Positions 39,470-49,368 of a DNA stretch of 64,000 bases are shown piece after piece. The notes under the pieces were generated by a model that worked only from the letters and a program-made list of their open reading frames with translations, did no database searches and was not told the DNA's origin. The first letter of the stretch is position 1, and each line of letters starts with the position of its first letter. The translations under genes and the position numbers were made by a program. The DNA comes from Pseudomonas sp. TH31. GTDB lineage: Bacteria; Pseudomonadota; Gammaproteobacteria; Pseudomonadales; Pseudomonadaceae. The stretch spans positions 124,001-188,000 of the forward strand of contig NZ_JAEKEZ010000015.1 in assembly GCF_016650815.1 (NCBI RefSeq), given 5' to 3'.

Positions 39470-41513
39470 ATTTCTTGACACCTTCGGGCTATCAGACAAG
39501 TCCGCATTCACTTCAGCATCTTGGCTGCACAGCGATTTCAATCAAAACCGGTGGAAAACTCAGACCCACCAAAAAAAATCAAACGAACTCAATTGGGGTG
39601 TACATCTTTGGAACGGAAGTATATTGACCGACAGTGTAAATGAGACACTGCTCAGGTCATTGAAGCATCTACTCATCATTGGCACTAATGGGGTTAACGA
39701 AGAATTCGTCACCCTTGCTCCTGTTTCTCAGAATATGCGTCTGACAGGTACTCTGCGGGTGATCGACTACCTGCTGATCAATGCTTCCAAGCTCAATCTC
39801 GTAGAGTTCGGTCTCGCGGCCATGGATGCGGATGACCTCAAAGGCATGCTCAACCAACTTGCCTCTTCTCCTTCGGCTCAAGACTCCATTTATGCATGGC
39901 ATGAGCGCGCATCGGCTTACTGCAATAACCTGCTAAACAGTCTTAGCGATAGCGAGGTCCAAGAGATTTTTGCCAAGCATCCGTCCATGGAAGTCGTCAG
40001 CGACGATCAATTTGAGGACCTCAAACTACAGATTACGATTGCCGACATTCCAAGAGCTCGTGCTGCGCTAATGAAGGCAGGCATGTATTACGGGTACGCC
40101 AATCGTGGGTATAGAATCAGCACCAAAAAAATGTCGGAACGTATTTATACAGATGCATTACGCGGGTGGCAGACCCCGAAATCGGCTCTGGAAGTGCTGA
40201 GTTTTTACCCTACTGAGGGGTACTACACGCGTGAATTACCACGAGTCAAGATTACCACTGGAGAGTCGGAAACTCTCCAAGATACGTTTTACTTCAGTTA
40301 TCGCTACGTGCTCGTTGCCAGCGCCGCACTTGCGACGTTAGGGCTTCCCGCACCCGCAGATACTGACACCATCGCGGATTACGTTCCGAAAGTCACTGAA
40401 TCCTCCAGATTCAGGAGCGTACCTTCGGGTAACCTTCTAAAGCTATTCAAAAGCAGCCTGGATTTTCATGTCGAGCAAGGCAGGAAGATTCTGAACGGCT
40501 TCGTCAGGGTGGCAGCTTACTGCCACGCGCAAAATCTTCGGATGTCCCAGCTTTCCGATTCGGAGTTTTTGAGAATTATCGGTCCAGAGCTTACAAGCCT
40601 CGGCGTCAAGAAATTAGGTCTTTCGAGCCATCGAAGAACCAAAACCAGAACGCCTCGAAAAGGCACCCGAGAAGTGTACTTCCGACACTTGCGAGCCAAC
40701 CATGGGCTGCTTGAACTTGTATACGTTTACCAGGGTTGTGTTCAGCTAGTCGTTGGAGTGATTATGGCGCGCCGCCAGGATGAACTTCTCACTTTGAAAT
40801 CCGAAAAGTGCCTGGACAAAACCAAATCATGGCTTGTTTTCAGCCTAGCTAAATCCACTCGCAGAGCTCTGGGATTAAGGCAGCGCGAATCACGGCCAAT
40901 CGATGCAATTGCCGTGGAAATGATCGAGGAACTGCTTCGTTTTCAGAAGCTGCTCAAGCGTCTGGGTGTTATCGACAAGCTGACTGATTTGTTCTCGACT
41001 CCATCATCCCTCGGCCACAATGGGCTGCTCGACTGCTCGCTCTATCTCTACAACCGCAACTTGGACTTTGCCTGCGACTACTTCGAGAGTGATATCACTG
41101 CAGCAGGAGAGCGTTACTACGTCCGTCAGCACCAACTGCGGCGTTTCTTTGCCATCATGTTTTTCTATACGAATAACTTCGGCGAACTGGACACTTTACG
41201 CTGGATGCTCGGCCAACGTGACGTGGAGCACGTGTGGCGGTACCTTTCAGAATGCCTAGAACCAAAAGACATCCGTATGGCGAGCAGTCGCTATTTTACC
41301 GATCTTGCGAAAAGCGAGCGTCTTGAAAACTACCAAAACCTGCAGGAGTTGCTATTTGCGGAGTTCGGCACTTACAGGTTTTCCCTAGTCGATGAAAACC
41401 GCATTGAGAGCTTTCTTGCGGGAATGCTGGAAGAAGGCAAAGCACGGATTGAGCCGCATTTTTTCAAGGGTGAGGATGGCAACACCATGAAAATTCTGTT
41501 CATTATCAGTTGA
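39447..41513 (+). CDS. Large tyrosine recombinase (island gene 3)
   Basis: A 688-residue protein whose C-terminal third carries a recognisable tyrosine-recombinase core: IMARRQDELLTLK (Arg near 442), HQLRRFFAIMFF (His 561, Arg 564) and VEHVWRYLSE (His/Trp and Tyr near 598). The first 400 residues are an unusually long N-terminal arm. The start overlaps the previous gene by 23 bases and its stop is 7 bases before the next gene, so the set is one operon. The size and arrangement recall multi-recombinase modules (Tn554 type, GInt islands, gamma-mobile-trio), but I cannot assign a family by reading alone. Confidence 0.8.
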   Translation: MSLLTGYEFLDTFGLSDKSAFTSASWLHSDFNQNRWKTQTHQKKSNELNWGVHLWNGSILTDSVNETLLRSLKHLLIIGTNGVNEEFVTLAPVSQNMRLTGTLRVIDYLLINASKLNLVEFGLAAMDADDLKGMLNQLASSPSAQDSIYAWHERASAYCNNLLNSLSDSEVQEIFAKHPSMEVVSDDQFEDLKLQITIADIPRARAALMKAGMYYGYANRGYRISTKKMSERIYTDALRGWQTPKSALEVLSFYPTEGYYTRELPRVKITTGESETLQDTFYFSYRYVLVASAALATLGLPAPADTDTIADYVPKVTESSRFRSVPSGNLLKLFKSSLDFHVEQGRKILNGFVRVAAYCHAQNLRMSQLSDSEFLRIIGPELTSLGVKKLGLSSHRRTKTRTPRKGTREVYFRHLRANHGLLELVYVYQGCVQLVVGVIMARRQDELLTLKSEKCLDKTKSWLVFSLAKSTRRALGLRQRESRPIDAIAVEMIEELLRFQKLLKRLGVIDKLTDLFSTPSSLGHNGLLDCSLYLYNRNLDFACDYFESDITAAGERYYVRQHQLRRFFAIMFFYTNNFGELDTLRWMLGQRDVEHVWRYLSECLEPKDIRMASSRYFTDLAKSERLENYQNLQELLFAEFGTYRFSLVDENRIESFLAGMLEEGKARIEPHFFKGEDGNTMKILFIIS

Positions 41514-41520
41514 GAAAAAA

Positions 41521-42134
41521 ATGAACACAACGTCCAAGCGCGAGATAATTGATCAATCTATTAATAATATTTTTAGATTACTTATTGACGCAGCGAGCTC
41601 TCCAGATAGTTATGTCGATGCTGAGCATATTGTGACAGCGTTGAAGAGCCAGAGCAGCCTTTGTTCTTTGGATATAGAGTTCGCAATAAGCGATGAGCAG
41701 CTCACCATCCGTCCGATGAGTCTCAATACCCTCAAAAAAGGTTAGCCGAGAGTGGACTAGATAGAGACTTCCAGCACCTAGACAAGCTTCGGGCGTACGC
41801 ACAGAAGGCAATAAAAAGCTTTAGTGAAGAACTCAGCGCCCCTAAAAAAAGAACAAAATCTGACCTGACGGACAAAATCGAAGAGCTCACGACCACTATT
41901 ACCACACTTCATGCTGTAAACATGGTTCTTGTACAGGCCTTGGAGGTTAATCGGAGAGATCTGATAACGATCGGCGATACCCCAAACACAGGACTGCGGC
42001 AAAAAAGAATCAATGATGCAATAAAACGAATTATTAAAATATTAGGATTGAATCCCGCCCCATTTGATGACGTCGCCATTTTGTCCATGAACAACCATTT
42101 AAAATTGGTACCCCATGAAAAAGCGAATCGTTAA
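41521..42134 (+). CDS. Small coiled-coil island protein, frameshifted as given
   Basis: Reading from ATG 41,521 gives 70 residues to SLNTLKK, where the A-run 41,734-41,739 is followed by a stop. One extra A continues as RLAESGLDRDFQHLDKLRAYAQKA and runs to 42,134, giving about 204 residues in all. The second half contains a heptad-rich stretch (DKIEELTTTITTLHAVNMVLVQAL), likely a coiled coil. Such small accessory proteins occur beside recombinases in Tn554-like and related modules. It sits between two recombinase genes and overlaps the next by 20 bases. Confidence 0.7.
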
Positions 42135-43533
42135 CTATCCTGAATCATCCCAACTTTTTACGCCTATTCCGAGCCTAAAGCTATATGATTATTTAACTCA
42201 GGATAACCTCAAGACGCTTGATGGAAGCAACCTTCCGTTTATGACTTGGCCTGATGGCTCTCCTTGCCTGCAGGCAAACGCCTACATTATCAAAGTGCGC
42301 ATGCAGCCCGGTCGTGGCGGGAATGGCCCATCGAGATTTGGCAGTAAAGGCGGCACATTTGGAGATTATGCCGGCAAGATCAGTCATCTGATCAGATTCT
42401 GTTATTACAATAAACTTAACTTCATATCCCTGTCAGACGATGACTTCTGTGAGTTCATGGATGGTTTACGCGCCGAATCCAAGCCAAACAACCCCCAGCA
42501 ACTTAAAAGAAATGAGCGGACACTCACCAGCATAGGAAGACGGTGCTTGAATTTTCTGACATATATTGGCGAAATGAATCAGATCAAAAATTTTGTGGGC
42601 ATTTGCGGAACCATCTCAATTGAAATGGTCAGTTCGATTGGCTACCGAAATGGAAAAGCATTCACGCGTTCCAGCATTCACCACAGGTCGTTCAGAACGG
42701 CCAGTGCCAAAAAAACTCGCAGGCCTATTGCGGAAGCGACTATCGCGAAGTTGCGCGAAGGGGTTAATGAGATTTCGACATCAGAATTTTTGTGCAATCG
42801 CCGACAATTAATGATTTCCTTGTTTGAGGAGCTGGGCGCCCGACGAGGAGAGATTCAGTCTATAAAGGTTGCCCAAGTGTTGGCTGCCAGTACAATGAAA
42901 AAACCAACAATTTTGGTCACTACCCTAAAGCGAGGGGGAACAGGTCTGACGCGCGAGCTGAGGCTCAGCCCCCCATTGGTTGATGATCTTTTAACTTACA
43001 TCCGGGTTGATAGACGTGACATCATGAGGAGATTCAAGGGCGTTCCTGACCATGGTTTTCTCTTTGTCACCGAGCGGGGCGGACGCGCGCTCAAGGCAGA
43101 CACCTTCACAACCGAATTTTCATTGATCCGAAATGCGGCAGGCATCGAAGAACAAGCCTGCGCACATCTATTCAGGCATGCGTATTGCACCAATATCGTC
43201 GCCGACCTCATTGCTGAGACAAAAGCTCTCAGCCCCGACTCTTTCAGACAAACGCTGATGACCAACAAAATGTTGGCCGAGCATGCTATGTCCAGGAGCG
43301 GACACGCAACTCTGGAAAGCCTACTCGATTACGTAGACGCCGCTTTCCGAATAAAATCCAAATTTGAACAGGTCATCCATAATGTCGAAGTCGCCAATTG
43401 TTATGAACGATACGAGCGACGGAGAAAGCGCCTGCTTCAAGACTTAAAAAATGGAAAGATCAGCAAGGAGCAATACATTGAACGCGAAGAGGCCCTGACA
43501 GCTGCTATGGATCGTGACCTCTTGGCAGCGTAA
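42115..43533 (+). CDS. Tyrosine recombinase/integrase with full catalytic set (island gene 5)
   Basis: A 472-residue site-specific recombinase. All catalytic positions are visible: Arg in LGARRGEIQS (about 243), a Lys in TTLKRGGTG, His-x-x-Arg in AHLFRHAYCTN (352, 355), GH in RSGHATLESLLDYVD (396) and the nucleophilic Tyr at about 406. The N-terminal half contains a SAM-like core-binding region (DYAGKISHLIRFCYYNKL). Of the group it is the protein best placed to perform strand exchange. It overlaps the small coiled-coil gene and closes the operon. Confidence 0.88.
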   Translation: MKKRIVNYPESSQLFTPIPSLKLYDYLTQDNLKTLDGSNLPFMTWPDGSPCLQANAYIIKVRMQPGRGGNGPSRFGSKGGTFGDYAGKISHLIRFCYYNKLNFISLSDDDFCEFMDGLRAESKPNNPQQLKRNERTLTSIGRRCLNFLTYIGEMNQIKNFVGICGTISIEMVSSIGYRNGKAFTRSSIHHRSFRTASAKKTRRPIAEATIAKLREGVNEISTSEFLCNRRQLMISLFEELGARRGEIQSIKVAQVLAASTMKKPTILVTTLKRGGTGLTRELRLSPPLVDDLLTYIRVDRRDIMRRFKGVPDHGFLFVTERGGRALKADTFTTEFSLIRNAAGIEEQACAHLFRHAYCTNIVADLIAETKALSPDSFRQTLMTNKMLAEHAMSRSGHATLESLLDYVDAAFRIKSKFEQVIHNVEVANCYERYERRRKRLLQDLKNGKISKEQYIEREEALTAAMDRDLLAA

Positions 43534-44200
<667 letters not shown>

Positions 44201-44364
44201 AAAGGTGTTGCGACGGCCGATTGAATCCGCTTTGTGACGCTGTTGCAACGTATGCGATCCATAAACCCCACATTTTAAAGGTAACCGCTCCACGAACCCC
44301 ACATTCAAAGCCGCGATTTGATGCCTGATGCTGTGCTCCCGATCTCTTTCAGAAGCCAGCGGCC

Positions 44365-44724
44365 ATGATGCGTCCCGATGCCAAAGTTGAAAAAGTGTAC
44401 CTCTACCCTAAACCCGTAGACTTTCGAAAATCCATCGACGGCCTAGCCGCACTGGTGGAGTTGGATATCAAAGTGGCGGTGTTCGATCCGGTGCTTTTCG
44501 TCTTTCTCAACAAACCCCGCAATCGGGTGAAGATTTTGTATTGGGAACGCAACGGCTTTTGCCTTTGGCTCAAACGCCTTGAATCCGAACGCTTCAAAAC
44601 ATCGCCCGATCACACCGACGAAGCCATCGTGCTGACGGTCCAGGAGCTGAACTGGCTGCTCGATGGTTTTGATCTGTGGCGCAACCGTCCACATCAGGTT
44701 TTGACACCTCGATTTGTCGCCTGA
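44365..44724 (+). CDS. tnpB: IS66 family accessory protein TnpB
   Basis: A 119-residue protein with the TnpB hallmarks VYLYPKPVDFRKSIDGLAALV at the start and VKILYWERNGFCLWLKRLE in the middle. It is required for transposition of IS66-type elements, though its biochemical role is poorly known. It is followed 18 bases later by tnpC. Confidence 0.93.
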   Translation: MMRPDAKVEKVYLYPKPVDFRKSIDGLAALVELDIKVAVFDPVLFVFLNKPRNRVKILYWERNGFCLWLKRLESERFKTSPDHTDEAIVLTVQELNWLLDGFDLWRNRPHQVLTPRFVA

Positions 44725-45713
44725 TTCGGTATAATCCACGGCATGATTTCCATGCCCGACGACCTTCCCGATGACCTGACTGCGCTCAAGCAATTACTTG
44801 CTCAGATGCAGTCCAAGGTTGTTCATCTCGAAGAAGAAAATGCGCTGCTCCGTCAGCGTCTCTTCGGGCGTAAATCCGAACAAACAGTCGATCCAGCGAC
44901 CCCGCAATTGGCTCTTTTTAATGAAGCCGAAAGTGTCGCTGAACCTGCCGCCGAAGAGGGGAGGAAGAAGTCGTCGCTCCGACCAAACGCCGTGGCAAAC
45001 GCAAACCTCTGCCCGCCGACTCGCCCCGTATCGAAGTCATCCACGAACTGCCCGAGCACGAGCTGACTTGTGCTTGCGGCTGCCGCAAGCACGCCATCGG
45101 CGAAGAAACCAGCGAGCAGCTGGAAATCGTGCCGATGCAGATCCGCGTGATCAAACACATCCGCAAGGTCTACGCTTGCCGTGGCTGTGAAACCGCGCCG
45201 GTCACCGCTGACAAGTCAGCGCAATTGATTGAAAAGAGCATGGCCAGTCCCAGCGTGTTGGCGATGTTGCTGACCACCAAATACGTCGACGGTCTGCCGC
45301 TGCATCGCTTCGAAAAAGTACTCGGTCGCCACGGCGTCGATATTCCACGACGAACCTTGGCACGCTGGGTCATCCAGTGCGGCGAACACCTGCAACCGCT
45401 GCTCAACTTGATGCGTGACCGGCTGCTGGAAAGTCGCGTAATCCACTGCGACGAAACGCGTGTCCAGGTGATGAAAGAGCCTGATCGAGAGCCGACTAGC
45501 CAATCCTGGATGTGGGTACAAACCGGCGGACCGCCGAATCAGCCAGTGATCCTTTTTGATTACTCGACCAGCCGAGCGCAAGAGGTGCCGTCGCGCCTGC
45601 TCGAAGGTTATCGCGGCTATCTGATGACCGACGATTACGCCGCTTATAACGCCTTGGGCGCGCAGGCTGGAGTCGAACGTTTAGGCTGCTGGGCACATGC
45701 GCGACGCAAGTTT

Positions 45714-45720
45714 GTCGAGG
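45714..45720. repeat. Left 7-bp target duplication of the nested IS
   Basis: GTCGAGG here matches GTCGAGG at 47,384-47,390. The two copies flank the IS3-family element exactly. Confidence 0.9.
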
Positions 45721-45776
45721 TGTTGCCGCTGACCGAAAACTGACCCAGTGGGGATGCGGACAAAAACTTGGACTGG

Positions 45777-46634
45777 TTATGCCGCGAAGCCCAGGCTTTC
45801 ACGATACTCAATGGGACTGAGCGCGCCGAGGGAAATCTTGATTCGTTTTTCGTTGTACCAGCGAATGTATGAATCCAAGGCCTGAATGAACTGCTCGATG
45901 CTCGTTGACTGCCAGTTGCGAGGATAGAACAGCTCCGTTTTCAGTCGGCCGAAGAAACCTTCACAAGCCGCGTTGTCAGGTGAGCAGCCTTTGCGCGACA
46001 TCGAACGAATCAGCTTCGCATCAGCGATGCGCGATAGCCAGCCGGGCCAGCGGTAGTGAGCGCCACGATCGGAGTGAACAACAGGCCGTTTATCGTTGCT
46101 GGCCACCGTTTCGACAGCGGCATCCAGCATCGTGTTCACAAGCTCGGCGTCGGGACGCGTGCCGATCGACCAACTGATTACCTTCCCATCGAAGCAGTCG
46201 ATCATGGGGGACAGGTACACCTTGCCGGCCGGGATCTGGAACTCCGAGATGTCGGTCAGCCATTTCTCATTCGGAGCTAGGGCCGTGAAGTCGCGGTTGA
46301 GGAGGTTTTCCGGCGCCGGACTGATCTCCCCGAGGTAGGAACCGTATCGACGCCGTTTCGGCTTGGCGACGACTAGGCACTCCTGCTTCATCAAGCGCTG
46401 CACCACCTTCTCTGAAAGGCGCACACGCTGCCTGCTCAACGAAGCTCGCATCCGACGGTAGCCATAGCAACGATGATTGCGCTCGAATATGTCCGCCATG
46501 GCACGACGCGCTTCGGTGTACTTTTCCGCGACCTGCATTCGGGCTCGATGATAGAAATAGGAGCTTCGGGCCAAGCCCAACGCGTCAAGCAGCTCTAGCA
46601 AGGAGTACCTCTGCCTTAGGGCATCAGCCAGCAA
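45777..46634 (-). CDS. IS3-family transposase OrfB (integrase core)
   Basis: A 285-residue rve-type integrase domain. The DDE residues lie in EKWLTDISEF, VVHSDRGAHY and NAACEGFFGRLKTE. An N-terminal HTH_21-like stretch (LGLARSSYFYHR) precedes it. The usual product is a fusion with OrfA made by -1 frameshifting, because the frame upstream of the annotated start reads through [21 protein letters not shown]. It looks intact. Confidence 0.93.
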   Translation of the reverse strand: MLADALRQRYSLLELLDALGLARSSYFYHRARMQVAEKYTEARRAMADIFERNHRCYGYRRMRASLSRQRVRLSEKVVQRLMKQECLVVAKPKRRRYGSYLGEISPAPENLLNRDFTALAPNEKWLTDISEFQIPAGKVYLSPMIDCFDGKVISWSIGTRPDAELVNTMLDAAVETVASNDKRPVVHSDRGAHYRWPGWLSRIADAKLIRSMSRKGCSPDNAACEGFFGRLKTELFYPRNWQSTSIEQFIQALDSYIRWYNEKRIKISLGALSPIEYRESLGFAA

Positions 46635-46651
46635 TGTCTTCTCCCGATTGG

Positions 46652-47314
46652 TCAGGACTTGCCGGTTGATGCCCGTCTCTTTTTTATGAGTTCATTCGCC
46701 CTCATCAACAGGTCATGTTCAAGCTGCAAACGGCGAACATCGAGCTGGAGAGATTCGAGTTGCCGCTGCAACTCCTCTCGTTCCGGTGACGATGAGGGTT
46801 CAAGCCGACACTTCATGGATGGGGATACCTCTGGGCCGAGTAGCTGGTTTTTCCAGTTGTACAAGGTCGGCCTGCACACGCCCAGTTTTTGAGCCAGGGC
46901 TTTCGCACTTTCTTTTCGCGTGCACAGCGCGATGACCGCTGCCTGCTTCACCGCTGGCGGCCGGGCTAACCCGTCTGATCGACCGACAATACGCGTATGC
47001 AACTCGGGGTGCATTTCGTAAATCCAGGCACGCAACGAATCCCGCGCGGGGTAGCCCAACGCCTTGATGGTAGCGGCGATGTTGCGACCGTATTCGAGAT
47101 AGTGCCCGACAGCCTTTTCCCTTTGGGCCAGTGAGTACTTCGACTTCGAGTTCTCGTAGCCACGCGGCAGGTCGAGGCATCGCTCATACTCTGCGTGCCA
47201 GCTCTTCAAAGAGTTCTTCGTCGGGTAGCCCAACTGACGAATAGTTGCCCCGGTTCGCTTGCCCAGTTTGATGTAGAGCTTGACCGCTCGGATACGGTCT
47301 TCGTATGAGTACAT
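46652..47314 (-). CDS. IS3-family transposase OrfA
   Basis: A 220-residue DNA-binding protein with three helix-turn-helix-like units ([39 protein letters not shown] and [20 protein letters not shown]) and a C-terminal leucine-rich coiled coil ([20 protein letters not shown]). It ends 17 bases before OrfB in another frame, with the slippery site A-AAA-AAG near its end. Confidence 0.92.
   Translation of the reverse strand: MYSYEDRIRAVKLYIKLGKRTGATIRQLGYPTKNSLKSWHAEYERCLDLPRGYENSKSKYSLAQREKAVGHYLEYGRNIAATIKALGYPARDSLRAWIYEMHPELHTRIVGRSDGLARPPAVKQAAVIALCTRKESAKALAQKLGVCRPTLYNWKNQLLGPEVSPSMKCRLEPSSSPEREELQRQLESLQLDVRRLQLEHDLLMRANELIKKRRASTGKS
46679..46685 (-). promoter_or_regulatory. Programmed -1 frameshift site between OrfA and OrfB
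   Basis: The minus strand reads A AAA AAG, the classic slippery heptamer of IS3-family elements. A -1 shift here moves translation from ...[10 protein letters not shown] to ...[12 protein letters not shown] and on into OrfB, producing the OrfAB transposase. Confidence 0.85.
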
Positions 47315-47383
47315 GAACTACCTCCAGGTAGTCCAAGATTTCCGCCGCATCCCCGGTGGGTCAGTTTTCAATCAGCGCCAACA

Positions 47384-47390
47384 GTCGAGG
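47384..47390. repeat. Right 7-bp target duplication of the nested IS
   Basis: GTCGAGG, the partner of 45,714-45,720. Confidence 0.9.
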
Positions 47391-48041
47391 CGCAAAAAGT
47401 GCAACCCAAGGGCAAAACCGGGCGTGCCGATATAGCCCTGAATCTGATCAACAAGCTGTACGGTATCGAGCGAGATTTAAAAGAAGTCGGCGATGAACAT
47501 CGCCATGAAGGTCGACAGCAAAACAGCCTGCCTGTCCTGGCGCAGTTACGTGCCTGGCTGGAGAAAACGCAGTCTCAGGTGACGGCGCAAAACGCGCTGG
47601 GCAAAGCCATCAGTTATCTGGCCAACAACTGGGACAAGTTAGTGCGCTACACCGAAGCCGGTTTTTTGCCGATCGACAACAACGCGGCAGAGCGTACGAT
47701 CAGGCCCTTTGTGATCGGGCGCAAGAACTGGCTGTTCAGCGACACGCCCAAAGGCGCGAGGGCCAGCGCTCAACTTTACAGTTTGGTCGAGACGGCTAAA
47801 GCCAACGACCAAGAGCCCTATGCGTGGCTGCGCCATGCACTTGAACGGTTGCCGCAAGCCGCCGCAGTAGAAGACTTCGAAGCCTTGCTGCCGTGGAACT
47901 GCACGCCGCAAATACCAAGATAGCTATACGCCCCACCTTTAAAATGTGGGGTTTATGGATCGCATACCCTGCATTGGATGAGTGGAGCAGGAAGCTACCT
48001 GAACAGGTGATACGCTCCCCACTCAGCAATGGGGGTAGCGA

Positions 48042-48308
48042 ATGGCTCGGCACCATCAAAATCACGATCAGCACTCAGAGCAGGTAACCTCCGCTAGTTC
48101 TTCGGTTGGTCACAAGCGATACAAGTTGGTTGATCTAATACAGCAGTGTGATTTCGATTTACCTGAATCACCTGAAATCGTGCTTTGGCGTGACGCGCCC
48201 GCTGTCGGAGCGGAGGTCGTGCCGGAAGTGGCTCGGGGTGACAGAGCCCATGAACTCTGTCCTTCTACCCAGAAGCTTTTCGGCGAGACTGGCGTCCTCG
48301 AACAGTAG
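48042..48308 (+). pseudogene. Possible MazE/PemI-type antitoxin remnant
   Basis: An 88-residue frame starts from the ATG at 48,042. Its middle part (RYKLVDLIQQCD...RDAPAVGAEVV, about 48,117-48,221) resembles the toxin-binding tail of AbrB-type antitoxins, which often reads RYTLDELL...PVGREV. The N-terminal DNA-binding swapped hairpin is not evident, the frame continues past the expected end, and no toxin gene follows. A weak call on pattern only. The remaining bases up to about 48,480 show no other gene. Confidence 0.3.
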
Positions 48309-48484
48309 GATGGCGTTCGAAGGCTTTTACTGAAGGGCATTTATTGTGTGAACTCGATAGGTTTTTATCATCTTTTTTGTGATTTCTTTTTTCGGGAGTC
48401 GCAGAAAAAATGAATTTTTTCCTGTGTTTCCGGGTGGGTATGAATCATCTATTTTGAGACCCTACACCAGCGGCAGCGCCAAAC

Positions 48485-48516
48485 AAAAAGGCCAACGCAC
48501 ATGCGTTGGCCTTTTT
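48485..48516 (-). terminator. Intrinsic terminator after the response-regulator stub
   Basis: AAAAAGGCCAACGCA and its complement pair around a 2-base loop with T-runs at both ends. It follows the minus-strand stop at 48,545. Confidence 0.9.
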
Positions 48517-48544
48517 TTATCGCTTTTAGAAAATCAAAAGATCT

Positions 48545-48693
48545 TTACTCGGTGACGAACACAACACTCTCCAACCGATACCCATACCCATAAATCGTCA
48601 ATAACTGCCAACCCCAATCAGCCGTCAGCCGTCAGCCGTCAGCCGTCAGCCCGAGCTTATTGCGAAGGCGATAAATGTGAGTATCCAGCGGTC
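48545..48693 (-). pseudogene. OmpR-type response regulator, C-terminal stub with 7-bp repeat expansion
   Basis: On the minus strand PLDTHIYRLRNKLGLTAD and, after the repeats, WGWQLLTIYGYGYRLE are the winged-helix recognition helix and wing of an OmpR/PhoB-type regulator, ending in SVVFVTE and TAA. The receiver and the start of the DNA-binding domain are gone, replaced by IS66 sequence. Between the two blocks the unit CTGACGG is repeated four times (48,625-48,653 region). The three extra copies keep the frame but introduce a TGA. Confidence 0.82.
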
Positions 48694-48698
48694 TAGAA

Positions 48699-48876
48699 GA
48701 GCAATGCACCCAGGCCGTCGATGGACTTTCGAAAATCTACAGGCTTCGGGTAGAGGTACACTTTTTCAACGCTGGCATTGGGACGCATCATGCGTGATGG
48801 GCTCCTGATGGAAATCGGGAGCACAGCATCAGCCGTCAGCTATCCGCTTGGAATGTGGGGTTCATGGAGCGGATAC
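48699..48876 (-). mobile_element. IS66-family end fragment
   Basis: The fragment carries an IS66-type outer end (GTATCCGCTCCATGAACCCC on the minus strand, outer base about 48,876) and the first codons of a tnpB: MRPNASVEKVYLYPKPVDF then RKSIDGLGALL. This is clearly homologous to the tnpB at 44,365 but not identical. It is cut off at about 48,699, where the response-regulator stub begins. No second end is present. Confidence 0.88.
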
Positions 48877-49368
48877 GCCAAAAGAGGGCACAACTGGGGG
48901 TATTCATCCCGCATGTAGGCCCATGATCAAGAGCATGATCTTTACACTGCACGGAACTACAGAGCAGGACGGCAGGCTCGTCTTATGCCGTTAGACATTT
49001 AACTGTTTCCGAATGACTTCGGAGTTCTTGTCGACTGCTCCCAGCAACGATCTTCGTGTGTTTGCTGAGATATTGACATGCGTTCATAAGCACGCTGTCT
49101 TGCATTTCGCTTTTTTAGCTCACTTTTTGTCATTTTCAGAGCTTGACTGCAATAGACCTTACTCATCAATATTTTTTCATCCAAAAATAAAATTACCCAC
49201 TCTCACTTTAAAAAAATCCCTTCATACTCATCGAGCAATAAATAAATATCTACCTGCTTAATAGGCTAGCGGAAAGGAGACCGCATATTTTATATCTACG
49301 CAGACACCTCACTAAATATTTTTCACCTCGTGAATTACGGAACGGTATCTGTGGCCTGGCAATTTTCG
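48877..49368. other. Non-coding, low-G+C stretch
   Basis: No gene that I can support. A 61-codon minus-strand frame (48,999-49,184; MDEKILMSKVYCSQALKMTK) is lysine- and serine-rich and unlike known proteins. The composition points to foreign DNA. Confidence 0.5.

Larger units (their letters stand above)
45721..47383 (-). mobile_element. IS3-family insertion sequence nested in tnpC
   Basis: The 1663-bp element is bounded by 27-bp inverted repeats with three mismatches (outer ends TGTTGCCGCTGACC and TGTTGGCGCTGATT) and flanked by the 7-bp duplication GTCGAGG. It encodes OrfA and OrfB on the minus strand. Seven bases is longer than the 3-5 bp usual for IS3. Confidence 0.92.
44743..47923 (+). 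pseudogene. tnpC: IS66 transposase TnpC, frameshifted and interrupted
   Basis: The N-terminal coiled coil (LAQMQSKVVHLEEENALLRQRLFGRKSEQ) is followed by a break at the G-run 44,958-44,961; one more G restores EEVVAPTKRRGKRKPLPAD. Next come the zinc finger (CACGCRKH...CRGCE) and the DDE core (HCDETRVQVM, LMTDDYAAYN). At 45,720 an IS3-family element is inserted. The gene resumes at 47,384 with [18 protein letters not shown] and ends in the [21 protein letters not shown] and [10 protein letters not shown] blocks. Removing the insert and one 7-bp duplicate restores FVEAQKVQP in frame. Confidence 0.9.
44250..47967. mobile_element. IS66-family insertion sequence, interrupted by an IS3-family element
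   Basis: Perfect 33-bp inverted repeats lie at 44,250-44,282 and 47,935-47,967 (outer ends GTATGCGATCC). Inside are tnpB and tnpC. No typical tnpA is present. The flanking 8-mers (GTTGCAAC and CCTGCATT) do not match, so no target duplication is visible and one side may have rearranged. A second, related end sequence (GTAACCGCTCC...) follows the left repeat at 44,281. Confidence 0.88.

Noticed and set aside
44242..47975. 8-bp target duplication for the IS66 element
   Set aside because: GTTGCAAC and CCTGCATT do not match, so no duplication is claimed.
48999..49184. Small lysine-rich minus-strand gene
   Set aside because: No ribosome site, no family resemblance, and it lies in decayed A+T-rich DNA between an IS fragment and a pump remnant.
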